Shown: positions 42,754-52,127, counted from the stretch's first letter. The stretch: DNA of 64,000 nucleotides from Ralstonia sp. UBA689 (GCF_002298975.1 NZ_DBMV01000041.1:136212-200211); one strand, 5' to 3'. Numbers and translations: made by a program. The notes: generated by a model not told the origin, from the sequence alone.

Positions 42754-44070
42754 CTACAACCCATACCGCTTGATCTTGTCGTACAGGGTGGCGCGGCCCA
42801 CCTGCAGGATGTCCGCGGCCTGATGCACCGAGCCGCCCGTGCGCGCCAGCGTCTCGGCAATCACCGTGCGCTCGTAGCGCTCGATACGTTCCTTGAGCGG
42901 CATGCCGTCTTCCGAGGCGTCGGTCACCACCGGCGTGCGGCCAACGCCGAGCACCAGTCGGTCGGCCGCATTGCGCAGCTCGCGCACATTGCCGGGCCAA
43001 TTCGATTGCATCAACTCGTGGCGCTGACGCTCGGCCAGCATCGGCAGCGGGCGCTGATAGCGCACGGCGGCTTCGAGCAGGAAGTGCTCGAATAGCGGGA
43101 TGATATCTTCGCGGCGCTCGCGCAACGGCGGCAAATCGATGGTGACGACGTTCAAGCGGTAATACAGGTCGCGCCGGAAGCCGCCCGCTTCGATCAGCGC
43201 TTCCATATCGCCCTTGGCGGCGGCCACGATGCGCACGTCGATGCGCACCGAGGTGTTCGAACCGAGGCGCTCCAGCATGCCCTCCTGCAGCACACGCAGC
43301 AGCTTGACCTGCAGCGCGACCGGCATGCTCTCGATCTCGTCGAGAAACAGCGTGCCGCCCGAGGCGTGTTCCAGCTTGCCGATGCGCCGCTTGCCCGCGC
43401 CTGTGAAGGCGCCGGCTTCGTGGCCGAACATCTCGCTCTCGAAGATCGACTCCGGCACGGCCCCGCAGTTGAGCGCGATGAACGGCTTGTCATGGCGCGG
43501 CGACAGCATGTGCAGGCTGCGCGCGACCAGTTCCTTGCCGGTGCCGGTCTCACCGTTGATGAGCACCGGGGCATCGGTGGCGGCCACGTTGTCGATCAGC
43601 GCGCGCACGGCGGCCATCGCCGGCGAGCGTCCAATGATGCGCGTGCCCGCCGCCGGCCCGGCCAGCTCGCGGCGCAGCGCGCGGTTTTCCAATTCCAGCG
43701 CACGGCGTTCGACGGCGCGGCGCACGGTCTCGGTCAGGCGCTCGGCAGGGAACGGTTTTTCAATGAAGTCGAACGCGCCGTCGCGCATCGCCTGCACGGC
43801 CATGGTGATGTCGCCGTGGCCGGTAACAAGCACCACCGGAATGCCGGTGCCGAACGACTGGCAGTGTGCGAGCACGTCCAGACCGCTTGCGCCAGGCAGG
43901 CGCAGATCGCTCACCACCACACCGGGAAAGTTCGCGTCGATCTTGCCGACCGCCTCTTCGGCGCTACCGAACGCCTGCACGTTGAAGCCGGCCAGCTCCA
44001 GGCTCTGCGCGGTGGCTTGGCGCACCGGCGGATCGTCTTCGATGAAGAGAACGTTCAAGCCTTCGGACAT
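42754..44070 (-). CDS. dctD: Sigma-54-dependent response regulator DctD
   Basis: A 438-residue NtrC-family activator. The receiver domain has acidic pocket EDD (11-13), phosphoacceptor Asp55 and Lys105. The AAA+ domain has Walker A GETGTGKE (172-179) and the sigma-54 contact loop GAFTGA (219-224). The C-terminal Fis-type helix-turn-helix is SVHQAADILQVGRATLYDKIKRYGL. It is downstream of dctB and activates dctA, whose sigma-54 promoter lies in this window. Confidence 0.95.
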   Translation of the reverse strand: MSEGLNVLFIEDDPPVRQATAQSLELAGFNVQAFGSAEEAVGKIDANFPGVVVSDLRLPGASGLDVLAHCQSFGTGIPVVLVTGHGDITMAVQAMRDGAFDFIEKPFPAERLTETVRRAVERRALELENRALRRELAGPAAGTRIIGRSPAMAAVRALIDNVAATDAPVLINGETGTGKELVARSLHMLSPRHDKPFIALNCGAVPESIFESEMFGHEAGAFTGAGKRRIGKLEHASGGTLFLDEIESMPVALQVKLLRVLQEGMLERLGSNTSVRIDVRIVAAAKGDMEALIEAGGFRRDLYYRLNVVTIDLPPLRERREDIIPLFEHFLLEAAVRYQRPLPMLAERQRHELMQSNWPGNVRELRNAADRLVLGVGRTPVVTDASEDGMPLKERIERYERTVIAETLARTGGSVHQAADILQVGRATLYDKIKRYGL

Positions 44071-44094
44071 AGTCGTATCGGTATGAAAAACAGG

Positions 44095-46014
44095 TCAGGA
44101 GGATGCGGCCGAAGTGACTTCGGCGCGTACCAGTGCCAGCGTGAACTGCGCCCCGCCGCCCGGCACATTGGCCGCCGACAGCGAGCCACCGAAGTCGCGC
44201 GCGATGCTGCTGGAAATCGCCAGCCCCAGGCCCAACCCCTGGCCGATCTCCTTGGTGGTGAAGAACGGCTCGAACAGGTGTGGCATGGCGTCGGGCGGAA
44301 TGCCGGGGCCATTGTCGCGCACGGCGATGCTCAACTGTGACGGTGCGCCTTCAGCGGGGCCAATGTCGATGTCGATGCAGCCCGGGTGCGCAGTTTCATT
44401 GGCTTGGATGGCATCGAGCGCGTTGCCGATCAGGTTGATCAGCACTTGCTCCAGCTTGAGCTCATCGGCGCGGACGACGGCCTCGGCCTCGGGCATGCGC
44501 CAGTGCAGTTGCAGCCGCACCTCGCCCAAGCGTGGACGCAGCAGCGCCAGCGTGTGATCAAGCGCCACGCGCACCTGCACGTCGCTGTGCTTGCGGCGCG
44601 AACGGCCCGCGAACAGCTTGAGCTGCGCGGTGATCTTGCCCATGCGCTCGGTCAGGTCGGCGATGGCCTGCAGGTTGTCGGTGGCCGCGCCATGTTGGCC
44701 CCGCTCCAGCAGGATGCGCGTGTTGTCGGAGAACGTGCGCAACGCGGCCAGCGGCTGGTTCAGCTCGTGCGTGATGCCGGCGGCCATCTGGCCGAGCGCG
44801 GCAAGCTTGCTGGCCTGCACGAGTTCGTCCTGCGTGGCACGCAGTTCAGCCTCGGCGCGCGTCCGATCGACAATCTCGTGCTGCAACTGCTCGTTGGTGG
44901 CCATCAGGTCGGCGGTGCGGTCTTCAACGCGGCGTTCGAGCTGGTCGTACGCGGCCTCCAGCAGGCGGCGGCTGCGCAACATTTCCATCAGGCGCAGGCG
45001 GCGCTGGCGCCAATAGAACAGCAGCAGACAAGCAAACGCGAAGGCAAACGCGGCGGCCACGGTGGCGCTGCGCGCGGCACTCATCACCGGGTCCACGGGG
45101 GTGAGGTACATCAGCGTCCAGTCGGGCTCGACCAACTCGCGCGAGACCTGCAGGTAGCGCGTGGCATTGGTGCGCTCGCCGATGCGCACAAGCTCCGCGC
45201 CCTCCGGCAGACGCCCGGCCAACTTCAGGAAAGCCGGCGCCTCTGGCTGCAGCGGCAGCGGCGTGATCTGCTTGCGGAAGTACTGGCGCGTGGCCTCCAG
45301 CTGCGCCCGCAGATGCGGCGTGAGCGGCTCGAACGTGCGGTATTGCCACGTCGGCACGGATGACAGGAAGATCACGCCGTTCTCGTCAGCCACCATCACC
45401 GGTTCCGACGCATCGTGGCTGGCGCGGCCGAACCATTCCAGGTTGAGCTTGACCACCGTCACGCCGATCACGCGACCATCCTGCATGACCGGTTGCGAGA
45501 TGTAGTAACCCGGCTCCTCGCGCGTGATGCCGATGCCGTAAAAGCGCCCGACGTGCCCGGCCGCCGCCTGCTGAAAATACGGTCGAAACTGGTACTCGGC
45601 GCCAACGAAGCTGTCGGGCTGGTTGTAGTTGGAGGCGGCCAGCGCCTGGCCACTGGGGGCGATCACATAGGCGGCGGCAGCGTGGGCGCGGTCATTGACT
45701 TCGCGCAAGTAGCGGTTGGCGCGATTGACATTCGCGGGTGTCGGGTTGGTCAGCAGGTCGTGGATGAACGGATGCAGCGCCACCAGCGCCGGCAGGTATT
45801 CGTAGCGGTCCAGTGTGCTCTTGAGGTTGGCGGCATAGCGGTCGACGCGCCCGCCGGCTGCCTGCTGCGCTTGGGCCAGCCCCCGGTTCCAGGCCACCAC
45901 GAAGGTGGTCGCGCACACCACGGCCATCAGCGCCACGAGCCCGGCTGCCACCAGCCACCAGAACGCGCGTCGCGAGCCCGTGGCGCTGGACAACGAAAGG
46001 TCGGGATCGGACAT
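44095..46014 (-). CDS. dctB: C4-dicarboxylate sensor histidine kinase DctB
   Basis: About 639 residues: a membrane helix (FWWLVAAGLVALMAVVCATTFVV), a periplasmic double-PAS sensor region (about 45-290), a second helix and a coiled coil. The kinase core has phosphohistidine motif ALGQMAAGITHELNQPLAALRTF, N-box LINLIGNALDAIQAN and G-boxes DNGPGIP and GLGLGLAIS. It phosphorylates DctD when dicarboxylates are sensed. The start is uncertain: the ATG at 46014 lacks a clear ribosome site, and an in-frame GTG at 46092 follows GAGG. Confidence 0.93.
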   Translation of the reverse strand: MSDPDLSLSSATGSRRAFWWLVAAGLVALMAVVCATTFVVAWNRGLAQAQQAAGGRVDRYAANLKSTLDRYEYLPALVALHPFIHDLLTNPTPANVNRANRYLREVNDRAHAAAAYVIAPSGQALAASNYNQPDSFVGAEYQFRPYFQQAAAGHVGRFYGIGITREEPGYYISQPVMQDGRVIGVTVVKLNLEWFGRASHDASEPVMVADENGVIFLSSVPTWQYRTFEPLTPHLRAQLEATRQYFRKQITPLPLQPEAPAFLKLAGRLPEGAELVRIGERTNATRYLQVSRELVEPDWTLMYLTPVDPVMSAARSATVAAAFAFAFACLLLFYWRQRRLRLMEMLRSRRLLEAAYDQLERRVEDRTADLMATNEQLQHEIVDRTRAEAELRATQDELVQASKLAALGQMAAGITHELNQPLAALRTFSDNTRILLERGQHGAATDNLQAIADLTERMGKITAQLKLFAGRSRRKHSDVQVRVALDHTLALLRPRLGEVRLQLHWRMPEAEAVVRADELKLEQVLINLIGNALDAIQANETAHPGCIDIDIGPAEGAPSQLSIAVRDNGPGIPPDAMPHLFEPFFTTKEIGQGLGLGLAISSSIARDFGGSLSAANVPGGGAQFTLALVRAEVTSAASS

Positions 46015-46197
46015 CGGCTGGAGAGGGACGGCAGAGACGGGGGCAGCGATTCTTGCCTTGCCTTCCGTGGCCGCAGTGCCGAGTTGCTTCACGCGGGACA
46101 GCCTCAAAAAAAGAAGCGGGGCCGTCTGGAAGGACAGGCCCCGCAATCATACGCTTGCAAGCGGCGGCGCCCTCAGGCGCCTGCCAGGATTGACCGA

Positions 46198-47484
46198 TCA
46201 GACCGCCGGGGTGGCCGTCACGCTTTCGCTGCGTTTGCCCGACATCACGCGGGCCAGCTTGCTGCGGTCCAGCTCGCGTTCCCATGCCGAGATCACCACG
46301 CAAGCCACGCCGTTGCCGGTGATGTTGGTCAGCGCACGGCACTCGCTCATGAAGCGGTCGATGCCCAGGATGAGCACCATGCCCGTCACCGGAATCGTCG
46401 GCACCACGGCCAGCGTTGCGGCCAGCGTGATGAAACCCGCGCCGGTGATGCCCGAGGCACCCTTGGAGGTCAGCATCGCCACCGCCAGGATGGTCAGTTG
46501 CTGCGTCCAGGTCAGCTCGATGTTCAGCGCCTGCGAGATGAAGATCACTGCCATCGTCATGTAGATGTTGGTGCCGTCCAGGTTGAACGAATAACCGGTC
46601 GGCACAACCAGGCCCACCACCGACTTCGAGCAGCCCAATTTCTCCATCTTCTCCATCAGGTGCGGCAGCGCCGATTCGGACGAGCTCGTGCCCAGCACAA
46701 TCAACAGCTCTTCCTTGATATACGCCACGAAGCGGAAGATGTTGAAGCCCGTCAGGCGCGCGATTGTGCCCAGCACCACCACCACAAAGATGATGGCCGT
46801 CAGGTAGAACGTGCCGATCAGCTTGAGCAGCGGCACCAGCGACACCACGCCGTACTTGCCGATGGTGAAGGCCATTGCACCGAACGCGCCGATCGGGGCC
46901 ACGCGCGTGATGATGTGCACGATGCGGAAAAACACGTGCGCGATCTGGTCGATGAAATCCGTCACCATCTGCGCGCGATCACCCATGGCGGAGAGCGCAC
47001 CGCCAAACAGCAGCGCGATCAGCAGGATCTGCAGGATGTCGCCCTTGGCAAAGGCATCCACCACCGTGCTCGGGATGATGTTCAGCAGGAAGTCGACCGT
47101 GCTGGCCGAATGTGCCTTGGCGGCGTACTGCGCCACGGCCTTGGCGTCGATCGTGTTGACGTCAACATTGAAGCCCGCGCCCGGGTTGAAGATGTGGCCG
47201 GCCGCCAAGCCGATCACCAGCGCGAAGGTCGAGACGACCTCAAAGTAGAGCAGCGCCTTGCCGCCTACACGGCCCACCTTCTTCATGTCGCGCATGCCGG
47301 CAATGCCGGAGACGACCGTACAGAAGATGATCGGCCCGATCACCATCTTGATGAGCTGGATGAAACCATCGCCCAGCGGCTTCATCTGCACGGCAAGCTT
47401 GGGCGAGAAATGGCCCAGCAGCACGCCGATGGCGATGGCCGCCAGCACCTGTACGTACAGGATTTTGTAGAACGGTTTTTTCAT
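46198..47484 (-). CDS. dctA: C4-dicarboxylate transporter DctA
   Basis: A 428-residue Na+/H+-coupled symporter of the DAACS family with eight helices and two re-entrant loops, importing succinate, fumarate and malate. Family motifs are SSSESALPHLMEKMEKLG, VGLVVPTGYSFNLDGTNIYMTMAVIFI and LTSKGASGITGAGFI. GAGGAAGA precedes the ATG. It is upstream of dctB-dctD on the same strand, separated by 184 bp from dctB, and its sigma-54 promoter is at 47613-47628. Confidence 0.97.
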   Translation of the reverse strand: MKKPFYKILYVQVLAAIAIGVLLGHFSPKLAVQMKPLGDGFIQLIKMVIGPIIFCTVVSGIAGMRDMKKVGRVGGKALLYFEVVSTFALVIGLAAGHIFNPGAGFNVDVNTIDAKAVAQYAAKAHSASTVDFLLNIIPSTVVDAFAKGDILQILLIALLFGGALSAMGDRAQMVTDFIDQIAHVFFRIVHIITRVAPIGAFGAMAFTIGKYGVVSLVPLLKLIGTFYLTAIIFVVVVLGTIARLTGFNIFRFVAYIKEELLIVLGTSSSESALPHLMEKMEKLGCSKSVVGLVVPTGYSFNLDGTNIYMTMAVIFISQALNIELTWTQQLTILAVAMLTSKGASGITGAGFITLAATLAVVPTIPVTGMVLILGIDRFMSECRALTNITGNGVACVVISAWERELDRSKLARVMSGKRSESVTATPAV

Positions 47485-47612
47485 GTCTTCCTCGAGTGTC
47501 ACAGACCGGCCGTGCGCTCACCTGCTCGCCCGGTCCGACCCGCCCTGATGTGGTCTCTCTCCTGCCTCGATGCGCCGTTGTCCAGCGCTTCCCGCAGCAG
47601 GACAGCCTTTAT

Positions 47613-47628
47613 TGCAAGGGCTATGCCA
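47613..47628 (-). promoter_or_regulatory. Sigma-54 promoter of dctA
   Basis: On the minus strand TGGCATA, four bases, TTGCA, with GG and GC separated by ten bases. Transcription would start near 47602, about 118 bases before the dctA ATG. Proximity to dctB-dctD supports it. Confidence 0.8.
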
Positions 47629-47664
47629 GTGCTCGAATCGCCAGCCGGCTACCTGCCAGCCCTT

Positions 47665-47693
47665 GTGCCAGCTTGGTGTGATTACGATGGCAC
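47665..47693. promoter_or_regulatory. Inverted repeat upstream of the dctA promoter, possible DctD site
   Basis: GTGCCA at 47665-47670 and TGGCAC at 47688-47693 form an inverted pair with 17 bases between, about 40-65 bp upstream of the -24 element. Enhancer position fits DctD, but the match to a known DctD motif is not strong. Confidence 0.35.
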
Positions 47694-47903
47694 CCGGCCC
47701 ATCCGTCGTCAATCCCGGAATCCGCGCACAAGGGCGTCCAGACATCCGGAAAACGTGTTGCGGCGCAGCATCGCACAGCCATATCGCAGAGGATGGCCAC
47801 CTTGGGGCCGTATAATGCCGGCTCGTTACGCAAATCCACTCCTTGGGCGCGGCGTCCGCAAGCCGTTCACGCCCTGCCCACGCGCACGCACTGCACCCGC
47901 CCC

Positions 47904-48233
47904 ATGAGCAGCCACTATCAGCACCACGTTTTCTTCTGCCTGAACGAACGCGAGGACGGCTCGCGCTGCTGCGCCGACTTTGGCGCCAAGGCCATGCAGG
48001 AATACGCCAAGAAGCGCTGCAAGGAACTCGGCATCAACGGCGAAGGCCGCGTGCGCATCAACAAAGCCGGCTGCCTGGACCGCTGCGAACTTGGTCCGGT
48101 GCTGGTGGTCTACCCCGAGGCCGTCTGGTACACCTATGTCGACAAAGACGACATCGACGAGATCATCCAGAGCCATCTGATTGAAGGCAAACCGGTCGAG
48201 CGGCTGATGGTCGACCGCCCTGCCGCAGCCTAA
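47904..48233 (+). CDS. (2Fe-2S) ferredoxin-like protein, thioredoxin-fold type
   Basis: A 109-residue protein of the thioredoxin-like [2Fe-2S] ferredoxin family. Cysteines occur in FFCLNEREDGSRCCADFG, KKRCKEL and AGCLDRCELGPVLVVYPEAVWYTYV; the first and the CLDRC pair fit the cluster pattern of that family. A DDIDEIIQSHLIEG helix closes the domain. Short shuttle protein for electrons; the partner enzyme is unknown. The alpha/beta hydrolase gene follows 22 bp later. Confidence 0.87.
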   Translation: MSSHYQHHVFFCLNEREDGSRCCADFGAKAMQEYAKKRCKELGINGEGRVRINKAGCLDRCELGPVLVVYPEAVWYTYVDKDDIDEIIQSHLIEGKPVERLMVDRPAAA

Positions 48234-48255
48234 GCCTGACTGCATCCGCTGCTTC

Positions 48256-48903
48256 ATGAACGCGTATACCCAAGAACGCCTGATCCCCGGCCCGGTCGGG
48301 CAGATCGACCTGTCGATCGACCTACCGGACGGCGCGCCGCGCGGCCTGGCGCTTGTCGGCCATCCGCATCCGCTGTTTGGCGGCACCAAGGATAACAAGG
48401 TCGCGCAAACCCTGGCACGCACCTTCGTCGGCCTCGGCTATGCGACGGTGCGCCCGAACTTCCGCGGTGTCGGCAAGACCGAAGGCACGCACGACAATGG
48501 CATCGGCGAGCAGGACGACATGTTGGCCGTGCTCGACTGGATGCGCACGCAGACGGAGTGGTCGGCCGATGTGGCCACGCTGCCGCTGGCACTCGGCGGC
48601 TTCTCGTTCGGCAGCTTCGTCATCTCGCAAGTGGCGCGCCGCCTGGCCGAGGCCGGCACGCCCGCCGAACGCCTGGCCCTGGTCGGCACCGCCACCTCGC
48701 GCTGGGACGTGGCGCCGGTGCCGGCCGACACCATCATCATTCACGGCGAGCAAGACGACACCGTCCCGCTCATCGACGTACTCAACTGGGCGCGCCCGCA
48801 GGAATTGCCCGTGATCGTCATTCCCGGCGCCGACCATTTCTTCCATCGCAAGCTGCACCTGATTCGGCAGCTCATCACCGGCGCCTGGGCGCCACGCCAG
48901 TAA
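48256..48903 (+). CDS. Alpha/beta hydrolase family protein
   Basis: A 215-residue hydrolase. The nucleophile elbow is GGFSFGSF (Ser about 118), an early HPHPLFGGTKDNKV motif provides the oxyanion region, and the catalytic Asp and His follow in HGEQDDTVPL and PGADHFFHRKL. This is the short YcjY/YtxM-like or CocE-related group often annotated as DUF-type hydrolases. The substrate is unknown. It lies between the ferredoxin gene and dacA. Confidence 0.85.
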   Translation: MNAYTQERLIPGPVGQIDLSIDLPDGAPRGLALVGHPHPLFGGTKDNKVAQTLARTFVGLGYATVRPNFRGVGKTEGTHDNGIGEQDDMLAVLDWMRTQTEWSADVATLPLALGGFSFGSFVISQVARRLAEAGTPAERLALVGTATSRWDVAPVPADTIIIHGEQDDTVPLIDVLNWARPQELPVIVIPGADHFFHRKLHLIRQLITGAWAPRQ

Positions 48904-48980
48904 CTCTTTCGTTTTCCGGATGCCGCGCCTGCCCCCGGTGCGCGGCGTCGTTGAACCCCAAGCAGACCGCAGGACCCGCC

Positions 48981-50174
48981 ATGCAGACCCGTTTCACCGC
49001 TTCCGTCGTTCACCCCGCCGTTGTCACCGTCGTGGCCGCTACCGTGCTTGCCACGGCATTGCCTGCCGTGGCGCAGCCCGTACCGGCGCCGCAAGTCGCG
49101 GCCCGTTCGTGGATGCTGACCGACGTGACCAGCGGCCAGGTGCTCGGCGGCGCCAACATGGACGAGCGCATCGAGCCGGCCTCGCTCACCAAGCTGATGA
49201 CGGCCTACCTGGTCTTCGAAGCCGTGCGTGACGGCAAGCTCAAGTACGACCAGATGATCACGCCCACCGAGACCGTGCGCACGGTCAAGACGGACGAATC
49301 GCGCATGTTTCTGCAGCCGGGCAAGCCCGCTTCGTTACGTGAGATGACGCAGGGCCTGATCGTGCAATCGGGCAACGATGCAGCGCTGGTGCTGGCCGAA
49401 GCCGTGGGCGGCACGGAGACCAACTTCGTGATGCTGATGAACCGCGAGGCCCAGCGCCTGGGCATGAAGAACACGCATTTCGCCAATGCCGCCGGCCTGC
49501 CCGATCCGAACCACTACTCCACGGCACGTGATCTTTCGATCCTGACCTCGGCGCTGATCAAGGATTTCCCGCAGGACTACAAGTTCTATTCGCAGAAGGA
49601 TTTCACCTATAACAACATCAAGCAGCCCAACCGCAACCGCCTGCTGTGGCTCGACCCGACCGTCGATGGCGGCAAGACCGGCCACACCAAGTCGGCCGGT
49701 TACTGCCTGGTCACTTCAGCCAACCGGCCGCTGCCAGACGTGCCTGGCGCGAACCGCCGCCTGCTGTCGGTCATCATCGGCACCAAGAGCGATCAGATCC
49801 GCACACAGGAGAGCCTGAAGGTCCTGAACTACGGCTACCAGTTCTTCGACACCGTGCGCCTGTATCAGGCCCAGCAGCCCCTGCAGACGCCCGACGTGTA
49901 CAAGGGCCAGGCCAAGACCGTGAAGCTGGGCGTGCTGGAAGACAAGTGGATCACCGTGCCCAAGGGCTCGGGCGTCCGCCTGAAGCCGGTGCTTGAGCGC
50001 AAGGATCCGTTGATCGCCCCGATCACGCAGGGCCAGCAGATCGGCACGGTCAAGGTGATGGACGGTGCGACCGTGGTGTCGGAGTTCCCGGCGGTAGCGC
50101 TGGAAGCGGTGCCGGAAGCCGGCTTCGTCGGACGCACGATTGACGCAGTCAAGCTGTGGTTTAAAAAGAAGTAA
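48981..50174 (+). CDS. dacA: D-alanyl-D-alanine carboxypeptidase (PBP5/6 family)
   Basis: A 397-residue serine carboxypeptidase that trims the terminal D-Ala from peptidoglycan peptides. A signal peptide (cut near residue 31) leads to the transpeptidase domain with SLTK (68-71), SGN (130-132) and KTG (232-234). A C-terminal beta domain and an amphipathic tail (VGRTIDAVKLWFKKK) anchor it to the outer face of the inner membrane. It lies upstream of ybeD, lipB and lipA, as in E. coli. Confidence 0.96.
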   Translation: MQTRFTASVVHPAVVTVVAATVLATALPAVAQPVPAPQVAARSWMLTDVTSGQVLGGANMDERIEPASLTKLMTAYLVFEAVRDGKLKYDQMITPTETVRTVKTDESRMFLQPGKPASLREMTQGLIVQSGNDAALVLAEAVGGTETNFVMLMNREAQRLGMKNTHFANAAGLPDPNHYSTARDLSILTSALIKDFPQDYKFYSQKDFTYNNIKQPNRNRLLWLDPTVDGGKTGHTKSAGYCLVTSANRPLPDVPGANRRLLSVIIGTKSDQIRTQESLKVLNYGYQFFDTVRLYQAQQPLQTPDVYKGQAKTVKLGVLEDKWITVPKGSGVRLKPVLERKDPLIAPITQGQQIGTVKVMDGATVVSEFPAVALEAVPEAGFVGRTIDAVKLWFKKK

Positions 50175-50194
50175 TCGACCCAAACTGATTCGGC

Positions 50195-50494
50195 ATGACC
50201 TCTTCTGACAAAACGCCGCCGGGCCACATCCCGCCCGAGCAATCGCTGATCGAGTATCCGAGCGACTTCCCCATCAAGGTGATGGGGAAGATGCAGGACA
50301 ACTTTGCCGAGACCATTGTCGAAGTGGTCCGCGTGCACGATCCGGAGTTTCATGCCGGACGCATGGAGATGCGCCCGTCGTCCAGCGGCAACTACCTGGG
50401 CCTGACGGTGATCGTGCGTGCCACCAGCCGCCAGCAGCTCGACGCGCTGTACCAAGCGCTGACGTCGCACCCGATGGTGAAGATCGTGCTGTAA
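50195..50494 (+). CDS. ybeD: DUF493 family protein YbeD
   Basis: A 99-residue ferredoxin-fold protein: IEYPSDFPIKVMGKMQDNFAETIVEVVRVHDPEF followed by SSSGNYLGLTVIVRATSRQQLDALYQALTSHPMVKIVL (given to mark the domain). YbeD/DUF493 proteins resemble regulatory ACT-like domains and are found between dacA and lipB in E. coli too. It is 20 bp after dacA and probably co-transcribed. A terminator follows. Confidence 0.93.
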   Translation: MTSSDKTPPGHIPPEQSLIEYPSDFPIKVMGKMQDNFAETIVEVVRVHDPEFHAGRMEMRPSSSGNYLGLTVIVRATSRQQLDALYQALTSHPMVKIVL

Positions 50495-50512
50495 AGCGCG
50501 CACGCGCAATTA

Positions 50513-50541
50513 AAAACGCCCCGGTCATGCCGGGGCGTTTT
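50513..50541. terminator. Bidirectional terminator after ybeD
   Basis: A 12-bp perfect stem AAAACGCCCCGG / CCGGGGCGTTTT around TCATG, between the converging ybeD and LysR genes. Confidence 0.9.
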
Positions 50542-50564
50542 GCTTGGAAAGCGACGATCATCAC

Positions 50565-51527
50565 TCAGCCTTTGGCCACATGCCCCAGGCAGACCGTGTT
50601 ATCGCTCATCAGCCGCTCCAGCTTGAGCTTGAACCCTGCAATCTCCGGCAGCAGCCACGCACGGAATGCCTGCATCTTCGGCGTCTGCAGCGCGCTGTGC
50701 GGGCAAACGAAGTAATAATTCCAAGGGCACGGGATCGTCGTTTCGAACAGGCGCACCACGCGGCCGGTCATCAAGTCGTTGAAGGCCAGTGTCGGGCGGA
50801 TCAGCGCAATGCCCTGCCCGGCTGCCGCGGCCTGCAGCAGCAGTGACGAATCCTGGAACATCAACCCGCCGCGCTGCTCCACAAACCCGGGCAGCCCTGC
50901 CGCGTCAAACCACGGCTTCCAGTCCTCGCCCTCGCTGCGCAGCAACGTCATGCCCGCCATCTCGGCCACCGTGCGCGGCAGGCGCCCGCCATTGAACGAC
51001 GGGCTGCAGATCGGGAAGAACACGTCGTCCAACAGTTTTTCCACGTACAGGCCCGGATAGTTGCCGGAGCCCATGCGCAGCGCCACGTCCATCTCCTCGC
51101 GCGCGAAGTCGACCAGCGCGGGGCTGGAGAACAACTCCACCTCCAGCTCGGGATGCTTCTCGATGAAGGTGCCGATATGCGGCGTCAGCCACCGCGCTGC
51201 AAACGACGGCATGGTGCTGATAGCCAAGCGGTTGTCGCGGTTGCCGGCGCGCAACTGGTGCGTGGCCTGGGCGATCTGATCGAGCGCCTCGCGCACGCGA
51301 TCAGCGTAGGCGCGGCCCGCATGCGTGAGCGTAACGCGCTTGCCGCGCCGCTCGAACAGCAGCACGCCCAACTCCTCCTCCAACGTGCGCATCTGGTGGC
51401 TGACGGCGCCGTGCGTGACGAACAACTCCGTCGCCGCGCGCGAAAAACTCTCATAGCGGGCCGCCGCCTCAAACACCCGCAATGCGCCGAGTGAAGGCAG
51501 GCGCATGGGCTCCCGGATTTCCGTCAC
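50565..51527 (-). CDS. LysR family transcriptional regulator, GcvA-like
   Basis: A 320-residue regulator with an N-terminal winged helix (LGALRVFEAAARYESFSRAATELFVTHGAVSHQMRTLEEELGVLLFER, extent about 12-60) close to the GcvA group, then a periplasmic-binding-type effector domain. The start is GTG at 51527, just after GGAGG; an ATG seven codons later is possible. It is divergent from the DUF2917 gene, its most likely target. GcvA controls glycine cleavage in E. coli but no gcv genes are here. Confidence 0.9.
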   Translation of the reverse strand: MTEIREPMRLPSLGALRVFEAAARYESFSRAATELFVTHGAVSHQMRTLEEELGVLLFERRGKRVTLTHAGRAYADRVREALDQIAQATHQLRAGNRDNRLAISTMPSFAARWLTPHIGTFIEKHPELEVELFSSPALVDFAREEMDVALRMGSGNYPGLYVEKLLDDVFFPICSPSFNGGRLPRTVAEMAGMTLLRSEGEDWKPWFDAAGLPGFVEQRGGLMFQDSSLLLQAAAAGQGIALIRPTLAFNDLMTGRVVRLFETTIPCPWNYYFVCPHSALQTPKMQAFRAWLLPEIAGFKLKLERLMSDNTVCLGHVAKG

Positions 51528-51667
51528 GTTTTCCCTCCTGGCTGTCTTGTGTTTTATGTGAGCTGATTTATCAAAGACACCAATATATATCGTTTGGTAC
51601 TAGGCAATCATGCGCCTAGACTTCTCACTACGGCAGGCCCCACCCCGATGCCGTGAAGGAGCCGATC

Positions 51668-52027
51668 ATGAAAGCTGTACTAACAAAAATTGTATTCACT
51701 CTCCAGCCCGGCGAAGTGGTGGCATTGCGCATGCCGGCGAACCAGAACCTGCGCGTGGAAGAGGCCTATGGCCGTGACGTGTGGGTCACGCACGAGAACA
51801 AAGCCGGCGACGAATGGCTGCGTGCCGGCGGCAGTGTAGCCGTCAAGCGCGGCGAGGAAATCGTCGTCTCGGTGGACCCGAAAGCCGCTGGCCCGGTATC
51901 ACTGGCCGTGGAGGCGCCCGATGGCCATATGCCGCGCACGCCGCGGCACGTCACCAACGGCTGGCGCCATACGCTCGCCGCGCTCGGCTGGAACGAGCAC
52001 GTCGAAACGCCTGTCGTGGCCGCTTGA
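51668..52027 (+). CDS. DUF2917 domain protein
   Basis: A 119-residue protein, KAVLTKIVFTLQPGEVVALRMPANQNLRVEEAYGRDVWVTHE at the start, then a short beta-rich domain, EWLRAGGSVAVKRGEEIVVSVD. This is the DUF2917 pattern (small cupin-like beta fold) seen mainly in Burkholderiales. AAGGAG precedes the ATG at 51668. It is divergent from a LysR gene and followed by its own terminator, so it forms a small regulator-target unit between ybeD and lipB. Function unknown. Confidence 0.82.
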   Translation: MKAVLTKIVFTLQPGEVVALRMPANQNLRVEEAYGRDVWVTHENKAGDEWLRAGGSVAVKRGEEIVVSVDPKAAGPVSLAVEAPDGHMPRTPRHVTNGWRHTLAALGWNEHVETPVVAA

Positions 52028-52089
52028 GGTGGACGTCTAAACCACTGAACCTGTTTCAGTCTCCTTTTGCGGCATGTGCCGTAAGAGCC

Positions 52090-52127
52090 CGATGCCGGCG
52101 CCGATGCCTCCCATCGCGCCGGCATCG
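52090..52127 (+). terminator. Terminator after the DUF2917 gene
   Basis: A 12-bp stem CGATGCCGGCGC / GCGCCGGCATCG with a 14-base loop, then TCTTTTTTT. It isolates the DUF2917 gene from lipB. Confidence 0.85.

Larger units (their letters stand above)
47485..47903. other. Intergenic region between dctA and the ferredoxin-like gene (about 420 bp)
   Basis: It contains the dctA sigma-54 promoter and, upstream of it, an inverted pair GTGCCA-N17-TGGCAC (47665-47693) that may be a DctD site. No protein gene is credible here; the right end presumably carries the ferredoxin-gene promoter, which I could not resolve. Confidence 0.65.

Noticed and set aside
45415..47907. Open frame of 830 codons on the plus strand
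   Set aside because: It lies opposite dctB and dctA, is rich in His, Arg and Gln as antisense frames in high-GC DNA are, and has no recognisable domain.
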